DNA of 64,000 nt, taken from Curtobacterium pusillum. GTDB taxonomy: Bacteria > Actinomycetota > Actinomycetes > Actinomycetales > Microbacteriaceae. Location: the NCBI RefSeq assembly GCF_013359865.1, contig NZ_JABMCE010000074.1, positions 62,001 to 126,000 of the forward strand, written 5' to 3'. Under the pieces are notes generated by a model. The model was given only the letters and a program-made list of their open reading frames with translations, ran no database searches and had not been told where the DNA came from. The position numbers and the translations under genes were made by a program. Shown piece by piece: positions 58,217-64,000 of the stretch (positions are counted from its first letter, which is position 1; every line of letters starts with the position of its first letter).

Positions 58217-59590
58217 GGCGACGGGGCGGCGGAACTCGCGCTTGGCGGGCGGGGTGCGCGGGCCGTCGCCGGTGGACCGGGGTTCCTCGCCGACGAGCAC
58301 GATGCGGGACTTGATCGCGATGATGGCGAAGAGGACCCAGTTGCCCTGGTACAGCAAGCGCGACTCCGCGATCGACTGCACGAGCAGTGCCACGACCACG
58401 AGGAGCGGCAGCAGCGACACCGGTTCGAACGGCCTCGGCGAGAGGGTCCGGTCGTACCCGATGCGGGTGGCCGACGACCACGAGCGGCTCAGCGTGGTGA
58501 CGACGTACAGCGCGAAGAGCAGCAGGCCGATGACGCCCGTCTGCATCCAGACGTCGAGGTAGGCGTCGTGCGCCTGCAGGTACGTCACGCCCTTGCGGTG
58601 CGCCAGGTCGGCGAGCGTCGGGATGTCCGGCCACCAGTACCCGATCCAGCCCCACCCGACCACGACGTGCTGGTGGATCAGCGCGAGCACGTGCTGCCAG
58701 ATGTCGCCGCGACCGGTCGCGTCGGCGCCCTTGCCGAGCAGCTCCGAGACGGCTCCGCGGGCGAGGAAGGCGACGACGCCGACCACGACGGCCACCACGA
58801 GCACGACGAGGTACCGCGGAGTCCGGCGTTCCGTGGGCACGCGCCGGATCCAGAGCGCGACGACGAGTGACACCGCGACCACGAGTGCGGCGGCCAGGAC
58901 GGTCGACGACCGGGTGAGCAGCAGGACCCCGCCCGCCACCACGAGCCACCCGATCGCGCGGTTGCGTCCGATCCGGCCCTCGGCGAACTGGACGGCCACG
59001 GCGATCGCCGCGAGCAGGGCGACCATCGCGAGGAGGTTCGCGTTGCCCGGCAGACCCTGGATGCGCCCGCCCGTGAAGAGCTCGGCGCGCGAGAAGTAGA
59101 AGGCGTCCGGGATGTCGCGGTCGCCGTAGTCGGTCCAGATCGGGGCGATCGGGTGCCGGACGACCACGGCGACGATCGCCTCGAACACGAGCGAGAGCAT
59201 GAGCACCCAGCGCATCGCGAGGCTGAGGGCGTCGAGGATGCGGCGCCACGTCAGCGTCGACGCGATCGCGAAGGCCACGGCGGCGCAGATCACCTGGACG
59301 GTGATGCTCGCCAGCGTTGCGGGACGCCAGTGCGACCACGCGACCGACACGAGGCACCAGGCGAGGAAGAACCAGAGCGACCGCGGGGTGCGGGTGATCG
59401 GCGGACGTGCCCGGACCAGCACGGCGACGCCCCAGGCGGCGACCGCGGCCCAGAGGATCCCGGCGCCCACCCAGGTGAGCGTGTTCGGCACGGCGTCGCC
59501 GGCGAACAGGACGAACAGCACGGACGCCGCGAGCGCGAACGCCTCGCGCTCGGGCACGGTCCCGCGCGACAGCGGCCAGGTGTTCGTCAC
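58211..59590 (-). CDS. O-antigen ligase/polymerase family protein, copy 2
   Basis: This 459-residue membrane protein has about 12 helices and the catalytic-type loop VVVGWGWIGYWWPDIPTLAD then YLQAHDAYLDVWMQTGVIG with His341, the hallmark of WaaL/Wzy_C ligases and polymerases. It would join or extend polyprenol-linked glycan outside the membrane. The GTG at 59590 follows TACCCT by six bases. It lies 37 bp after the acyltransferase-SGNH copy 2 on the same strand and is the likelier active member of the pair. Confidence 0.87.
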   Translation of the reverse strand: MTNTWPLSRGTVPEREAFALAASVLFVLFAGDAVPNTLTWVGAGILWAAVAAWGVAVLVRARPPITRTPRSLWFFLAWCLVSVAWSHWRPATLASITVQVICAAVAFAIASTLTWRRILDALSLAMRWVLMLSLVFEAIVAVVVRHPIAPIWTDYGDRDIPDAFYFSRAELFTGGRIQGLPGNANLLAMVALLAAIAVAVQFAEGRIGRNRAIGWLVVAGGVLLLTRSSTVLAAALVVAVSLVVALWIRRVPTERRTPRYLVVLVVAVVVGVVAFLARGAVSELLGKGADATGRGDIWQHVLALIHQHVVVGWGWIGYWWPDIPTLADLAHRKGVTYLQAHDAYLDVWMQTGVIGLLLFALYVVTTLSRSWSSATRIGYDRTLSPRPFEPVSLLPLLVVVALLVQSIAESRLLYQGNWVLFAIIAIKSRIVLVGEEPRSTGDGPRTPPAKREFRRPVAR

Positions 59591-59596
59591 GACGCC

Positions 59597-59602
59597 AGGG
59601 TA
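59597..59602 (-). promoter_or_regulatory. -10 box (TACCCT) for O-antigen ligase-like copy 2
   Basis: On the minus strand TACCCT is exactly six bases before the GTG at 59590, which both supports that start over the upstream in-frame ATG (59620) and suggests a leaderless message. Confidence 0.5.
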
Positions 59603-59627
59603 CCGGCCGTGGCCGGGCACACGGGCG

Positions 59628-61760
59628 TCACCGGTCCATCGAGCGGAGGGCGCCGGCGATGTCGTCGCCGAGGTACGGCGCGAGCGTCACGGCGAACGTG
59701 TTGGTGAGGTGCGTCGCGTCGCGGTGCACGAGCACGCCGCCGATCACCGCCGGGCAGACCGTGTCGGTGCAGTAGTACCGGGTCAGGTCGACCAGCCGTG
59801 CTGCCCCGTCCATCCGGGCGACCGCCTGCTCGCTGCCGTCGAAGGGGCGCAGGGCCTCCTTCCGCGGGGTGTCGCAGGCGCCCGTCGTCGGGCCGGTCAT
59901 CTGTCCGACGCAGGCGACGACGTCGGCGCGTGCGGCCGGGTTGTCCCGGATGGCGACGATCGGGATCCCGGCGTCGGCCGCCGACTGCCAGGCGTCGACC
60001 AGGCCGTCGACGACGGTGTCGTCCGCGGAGCGTCCGCCGCTCGGCAGCACCGGTCCGTTCCCGCTGGAGTGCGTCACGATGACGCCGTCGAGGTCCGGGT
60101 GCGTCCGGAGGTACTGCACGGCGTTCTGCTTCCAGCCGTCGCAGTCGTCGATCTGCTTCTGGCTGTTCGCGAACTGCCGCGCGGTCGTCAGGTAGCAGCT
60201 CACGTGCCCCGCGACGTCGATCCGCCAGTCGTGCTCCTCGGCGATCCGCTCGTAGGTGTCGACGAACACGTTGTTGTGCGAGTCGCCGATCGCGATGAGG
60301 TGCTTCGTGTACCCGGACTTCGGCCCGAGGCTGCACACCTTGAACACACTCGACGAGTTCGACCAGCACGGTGCCCGGTTCGCGTCGTCGTCCAACGCGT
60401 TCGACGCCGCCGGTACGCGGACGTCCGCGAGGGCCGGGTTCACGCAGGGGTCGGCCGAGGAGATCAGGGCGGCGGCGCCGAAGCAGCGGACGTCGCCGGT
60501 GCTGACCCGCTGCTGGAACTCGGCGGCCTGGACCTGCTGCACGTGCAGGGCCGTGAGCGACGCCGCGCCGAGGGCGACGACGAGGACGGTGCTCAGGAGG
60601 CCGTAGAGGGCCACGCGCCGTGGCCGGAGCGTCTTCACCCAGCGGGAGAACCGGAGCGGCTCCTCGACGCACAGGGTGGTGACCGAGGCGATCACGAGCG
60701 CACCGACGAGGATCGCGGCCTTGTCCTTCGTGGTGAGCTCGTGGCGGAGCGCGATCGGCAGGATGACCACCGCCGGCCAGTGCCACAGGTAGACGGCGTA
60801 CGAGATCCGACCGAGGAACCCGATCGGCGCGAACCGGCCGATCCGCTCGAGGCCCGAGTGTCCGCCGAGGAGCACGACGAGACCCGCCGAGACGACCGGG
60901 AGCGCAGCCGCGATGCCGGGGAACGGCGTCGACGGGCCGATCGCGAACAGCGAGAGCACGAGGCCGGACGCTCCCAGCCATGCGCCGACCACCCGCACCA
61001 CCCGTGCGGGCACGGTGTGCGGGACGGCCAGCGGGACCGTCGCGGCGAGTCCACCGAGGGCGAACTCCCACGCCCGCGTCGCGGTGGAGAAGTACGCGAC
61101 CCCCGACGCCGACCGGGTCTCCACGACGCACCAGGCGAGGGAGAGCACCACGACGGTCCCGAGGACCACCCGCACCACGACGGTCGCGGAGACGCGGCGC
61201 GTCAGCGCGCGGCGGACGAGCCAGAGCGCTGCGAGCAGGAGGAGCGGGAGGGCGATGTAGAACTGCTCCTCGACCGACAGCGACCAGAAGTGCTGGAACG
61301 GCGAGGCCTGGTTGCCCTGCGCGAGGTAGTCCACCGAGTCCGCCGCGAGCTGCCAGTTCTGCACGTACACGGTCGACGCGATGAGCTCGCGTCCGTACTG
61401 GCCCCAGAGGGCGCTCGGTACCCAGAGCAGCACGGCGGTACCGGTCGCGGCGATGGTCAGGAACGCTCCCGGCAGGAGCCGCTTCGCCCGCCGCGACCAG
61501 AACCCGGCCAGCCCGATCCGGCCCGCGGCCGTGAGTTCGCGGAGCAGGTGCCCGGTGATGAGGTAACCCGAGATGACGAAGAACACGTCGACACCGGTGA
61601 AGCCACCGGGCAGCCGGTTCGGCCAGAGGTGGTAGAGGACGACGGCGAGCACGGCGAAGGCCCGGAGTCCCTGGATGTCCCAGCGGGTCGGATCCGTCGT
61701 GCGTGGCGACGGGGTGCGGAGGGACCGTCGGGTCGGCGACTCCACCGTGCTTGCAGGCAT
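59628..61760 (-). CDS. Acyltransferase-SGNH fusion (OatA/OafA type), copy 2
   Basis: This 710-residue paralogue of 27952-30066 keeps the same blocks: RWDIQGLRAFAVLAVVLYHL, VDVFFVISGYLITGHLLREL, FQHFWSLSVEEQFYIALPLL, then an SGNH domain with LIAIGDSHNNVF (catalytic Ser) and VHRDATHLTN (Asp/His pair). About ten helices lie between. It would O-acylate a wall glycan or peptidoglycan outside the cell. Its ATG is 38 bp from divergent manA; a weaker TAGACC hexamer lies seven bases upstream on the minus strand. Confidence 0.88.
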   Translation of the reverse strand: MPASTVESPTRRSLRTPSPRTTDPTRWDIQGLRAFAVLAVVLYHLWPNRLPGGFTGVDVFFVISGYLITGHLLRELTAAGRIGLAGFWSRRAKRLLPGAFLTIAATGTAVLLWVPSALWGQYGRELIASTVYVQNWQLAADSVDYLAQGNQASPFQHFWSLSVEEQFYIALPLLLLAALWLVRRALTRRVSATVVVRVVLGTVVVLSLAWCVVETRSASGVAYFSTATRAWEFALGGLAATVPLAVPHTVPARVVRVVGAWLGASGLVLSLFAIGPSTPFPGIAAALPVVSAGLVVLLGGHSGLERIGRFAPIGFLGRISYAVYLWHWPAVVILPIALRHELTTKDKAAILVGALVIASVTTLCVEEPLRFSRWVKTLRPRRVALYGLLSTVLVVALGAASLTALHVQQVQAAEFQQRVSTGDVRCFGAAALISSADPCVNPALADVRVPAASNALDDDANRAPCWSNSSSVFKVCSLGPKSGYTKHLIAIGDSHNNVFVDTYERIAEEHDWRIDVAGHVSCYLTTARQFANSQKQIDDCDGWKQNAVQYLRTHPDLDGVIVTHSSGNGPVLPSGGRSADDTVVDGLVDAWQSAADAGIPIVAIRDNPAARADVVACVGQMTGPTTGACDTPRKEALRPFDGSEQAVARMDGAARLVDLTRYYCTDTVCPAVIGGVLVHRDATHLTNTFAVTLAPYLGDDIAGALRSMDR

Positions 61761-61786
61761 CGCGGAGGGTCTAGTGTCAGCGCCGA

Positions 61787-61792
61787 TAGGCT
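61787..61792 (+). promoter_or_regulatory. -10 box (TAGGCT) for manA
   Basis: TAGGCT is followed by six bases and the ATG at 61799, in a 38-bp divergent gap, with no ribosome-binding site. Confidence 0.5.
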
Positions 61793-61798
61793 CGGTCC

Positions 61799-63007
61799 AT
61801 GTTCCTCGGCATCACGAACACGCCCCGCGACTACGCCTGGGGGTCCGTCACCGCGATCCCCGAGCTCCTCGGCCGTACCGTCACCGGCGCCCCGCAGGCC
61901 GAACTCTGGCTCGGCGCGCACCCCGGGAGCCCGAGCGTCGTCGTGAACCCGGCGATGGTCGGCGGCGCCGACACGCTCCGCGACTGGATCGCCGCCGAGC
62001 CGCAGAGCGCGCTCGGCCCGGACCGCACCGGCCTGCCGTTCCTGCTCAAGGTCCTCGCCGCCGCCGCTCCGCTGTCCCTGCAGGCGCACCCGACACCCGA
62101 GCAGGCGCGCGAGGGGTTCGAGCGCGAGGAAGCGGCCGGCGTGCCGATCGACGATCCCGCCCGGAACTACAAGGACCCGTTCCCGAAGCCCGAGCTCGTC
62201 GTCGCGCTGAGCGAGCGGTTCGAGGCCCTGAGCGGGTTCCGTCCGGTGGCCGAGACACTCGCCGAGGTCGAGACCCTCGACGCCGGTTCCGGTCGGCTCG
62301 GGCCGCTCACCGTGCACCTGCAGCACGGCCTCGAGGACACCGTCCGCTGGCTCGAGACCGCCGACTCCTCGGCGCTCGCGGTCGTGCAGGCCGTGAGCGA
62401 CCTCGCCGCAGCCCTGCCCGACGAGGCGCTGACCCCGAACACGTCGACCGTGCGGGACCTCGCCACGAGCTACCCCGGCGATCCCGGCATCGTGGTGTCG
62501 CTCCTCATGCACCGGGTCACGCTCGCGGCCGGGGAGGCGATGTACCTGCCCGCGGGGAACATCCACGCCTACCTCGACGGCCTCGGCATCGAGCTGATGG
62601 CACCGTCCGACAACGTCCTCCGCGGGGGCCTCACGCCGAAGCACGTCGACGTCCCGGAGCTCCTCCGCGTCCTCGACTTCACCGCGTACCCGGCGCCGGT
62701 GCTCGCGCCCGAGCGGGTCGACGCCGGCGTGGAGCGCTTCGCCCCGGAGGGGGTCGGGTTCGCGCTGCTCCGCGTGACCGGGGACGGCCGACCGGTCGGC
62801 CTCGGCTCCGGGGGCGTGGCCCCGCTCGTCGGTCCGTCGATCGCGATCTGCACCGCCGGCGCCGTCACCCTCGTCGGCGCGACGTCCGCGACGCTCCTGC
62901 GTCAGGGGGAGTCCTGCTACATCACACCGGACGAGGGCGACGTGACGGTCGAGGCGGACGGCGGCAGCGGCCTGGCGTCCACCGTCTTCATCGCCACGGG
63001 TGCGTGA
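61799..63007 (+). CDS. manA: Mannose-6-phosphate isomerase, class I
   Basis: This 402-residue zinc enzyme interconverts fructose 6-phosphate and mannose 6-phosphate, feeding GDP-mannose synthesis. It has PLSLQAHPTPEQAREGF near 91 (zinc Gln/His), NYKDPFPKPELVVALSE near 123 (zinc Glu) and YLPAGNIHAYLDGLGIELM near 249 followed by SDNVLRGGLTPKHVDVPELL near 270, the class I signature. The start is supported by TAGGCT six bases upstream. With ppm1 and the GT4 enzymes it supports mannose-containing wall glycans. Confidence 0.93.
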   Translation: MFLGITNTPRDYAWGSVTAIPELLGRTVTGAPQAELWLGAHPGSPSVVVNPAMVGGADTLRDWIAAEPQSALGPDRTGLPFLLKVLAAAAPLSLQAHPTPEQAREGFEREEAAGVPIDDPARNYKDPFPKPELVVALSERFEALSGFRPVAETLAEVETLDAGSGRLGPLTVHLQHGLEDTVRWLETADSSALAVVQAVSDLAAALPDEALTPNTSTVRDLATSYPGDPGIVVSLLMHRVTLAAGEAMYLPAGNIHAYLDGLGIELMAPSDNVLRGGLTPKHVDVPELLRVLDFTAYPAPVLAPERVDAGVERFAPEGVGFALLRVTGDGRPVGLGSGGVAPLVGPSIAICTAGAVTLVGATSATLLRQGESCYITPDEGDVTVEADGGSGLASTVFIATGA

Positions 63008-63047
63008 ACCCGCAGGCGGCGGCGGTCTGACGCCGCGACGGTTCCGC

Positions 63048-63053
63048 TAGCGT
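63048..63053 (+). promoter_or_regulatory. -10 box (TAGCGT) for galE
   Basis: TAGCGT, within GGTTCCGCTAGCGT (63040-63053), lies seven bases before the ATG at 63061. The same 14 bases precede the gene at 56824. Confidence 0.45.
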
Positions 63054-63060
63054 GGCCAGC

Positions 63061-64000
63061 ATGAGTTGGCTGGTCACCGGCGGTGCCGGGTACATCGGGT
63101 CCCACGTCGTCCGAGCCCTGCGCGGGGCGGGCATCGACACCGTCGCGATCGACGACCTCTCGAGCGGGTTCCGCGCCTTCGTCCCCGAGGACGTGCCGTT
63201 CGTCGCGGGCACGATCCTCGACGGCGACCTGGTCGCCCGCACCCTGCGCGAGCACGACGTCACCGGCGTCGTGCACGTCGCCGGCTTCAAGTACGCCGGT
63301 GTCTCCGTCGAGCGGCCCCTGCACACCTACGAGCAGAACGTCACCGGGATGGCGACGCTGCTCCGCGCGATGGCCGAGAACGGCGTGACCAAGGCGGTCT
63401 TCTCGTCGAGCGCGGCGGTGTACGGCACTCCCGACGTCGACACCGTCGTCGAGGACACCCCGAAGGCACCCGAGTCGCCGTACGGCGAATCGAAGCTCAT
63501 CGGCGAGTGGCTGCTGCGCGACATGGAGGTCGCGGCCGGTTTCACCACGACGTCGCTGCGCTACTTCAACGTCGTCGGGTCGGGGGAGCCGGACCTGTAC
63601 GACGCGAGCCCCCACAACCTCTTCCCGCTCGTCTTCGACGCACTGCTCGCCGGCCGCACGCCGCGGATCAACGGTTACGACTACGACACGCCCGACGGCA
63701 CCTGTGTGCGCGACTACATCCACGTCGCGGACCTCGCGCACTCGCACGCGGTCGCCGCGCGGAAGCTCGAGGCCGGGGAGAGGCTCGAACGCGCCTACAA
63801 CCTCGGCAGCGGTGACGGCGTGAGCGTCCGGCAGATCATGGACGCCATGGCGAAGGGCACCGGCATCGCGTTCGAGCCCGAGATCGCACCGCGACGCGCC
63901 GGCGACCCGGCCCGCATCGTCGCGACCGGCGAGGCCGCGGCGCGCGACCTCGAGTGGGCGATGCGGCACACGCTCGACGAGATGGTCACGAGCGCCTGGG
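63061..64000 (+). CDS. galE: UDP-glucose 4-epimerase, 5' part
   Basis: The gene runs off the window end; 313 codons are visible with no stop. It has SWLVTGGAGYIGSHVVRALR at the start, AIDDLSSGF near 30, FSSSAAVYG near 116 and the catalytic SPYGESKLIGEWLLRD near 139 (Tyr-x3-Lys), then FNVVGSG near 168 and DGTCVRDYIHVADLA near 212. It interconverts UDP-glucose and UDP-galactose with tightly bound NAD, supplying galactose for surface glycans. Length so far and motifs are normal for GalE. Confidence 0.92.
   Translation, partial: MSWLVTGGAGYIGSHVVRALRGAGIDTVAIDDLSSGFRAFVPEDVPFVAGTILDGDLVARTLREHDVTGVVHVAGFKYAGVSVERPLHTYEQNVTGMATLLRAMAENGVTKAVFSSSAAVYGTPDVDTVVEDTPKAPESPYGESKLIGEWLLRDMEVAAGFTTTSLRYFNVVGSGEPDLYDASPHNLFPLVFDALLAGRTPRINGYDYDTPDGTCVRDYIHVADLAHSHAVAARKLEAGERLERAYNLGSGDGVSVRQIMDAMAKGTGIAFEPEIAPRRAGDPARIVATGEAAARDLEWAMRHTLDEMVTSAW

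Noticed and set aside
1-64000. CRISPR arrays, prophage, tRNA or rRNA genes
   Set aside because: No regularly spaced direct repeats, phage structural or integrase genes, tRNA cloverleaf or rRNA core sequences were recognised.

Overview
The window is high-GC actinobacterial chromosome, most likely from the family Microbacteriaceae and possibly Curtobacterium. This is an inference from protein content: an acyl-CoA carboxylase with a small epsilon subunit, a biotin ligase / PH-domain / GtrA / purK / purE neighbourhood, a secreted GH6 cellulase and a rhamnose-type wall-polymer locus. No rRNA, tRNA, CRISPR array, transposase or phage gene was seen. About 48 protein genes are packed tightly, many with 1-4 bp stop/start overlaps (TGATG, ATGA, GTGA). 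At least a dozen genes have a TAnnnT hexamer 6-9 bases before the start codon, the layout expected of leaderless transcripts.

Bases 1-16.3 kb are mainly housekeeping. They hold a PTS IIB end, a purine nucleoside phosphorylase coupled to a phospho-sugar mutase, and an AbiEi/DUF559-like nuclease-fold gene bracketed by two long palindromes. Then come the biotin-carboxylase subunit, Maf with an insertion, a TRAM-type RNA methyltransferase, a LuxR-type two-component system with a third kinase-like membrane protein, acyl-CoA carboxylase beta and epsilon, BirA, a PH-domain protein and UDP-glucose dehydrogenase.

Bases 16.3-28 kb mix purK and purE, which are separated by a GH6 glucanase and a glycosyltransferase, with membrane proteins (two DUF2142-like, GtrA, a flippase-like protein) and GT4 glycosyltransferases.

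Bases 28-53.3 kb form a large surface-glycan locus. It holds all four dTDP-L-rhamnose genes (rfbC-rfbA on +, rfbB-rfbD on -), an extra NAD-dependent epimerase, acyltransferases, a polyprenyl-phosphate glycosyltransferase, several GT2/GT4 enzymes, a Wzm/Wzt-type ABC exporter with a C-terminal cargo domain on the ATPase, a lipoprotein coupled to a secreted repeat protein, a bifunctional GT2-GT4 enzyme and a polyprenol-phosphate mannose synthase.

Bases 53.3-64 kb hold a secreted triple-repeat protein with a GH25-like end, two O-antigen-ligase/polymerase-like proteins (one lacking the usual loop histidine), another membrane protein, a second OatA-like acyltransferase-SGNH fusion, manA and the start of galE.

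Taken together, the mutase, manA, galE, ugd and rfbABCD supply activated sugars; GT2/GT4 enzymes and polyprenyl-phosphate synthases build a glycan; Wzm/Wzt exports it; and the OatA-like and ligase-like proteins acylate and attach it. The least explained signals are a family of 70-72 bp palindromes, each with two AACACCGGTGTT boxes exactly 50 bp apart, the nuclease-like gene between two of them, and a second palindrome family (GGACGGGAGGC...GCCTCCCGTCC and relatives) that may have entered the maf coding sequence.
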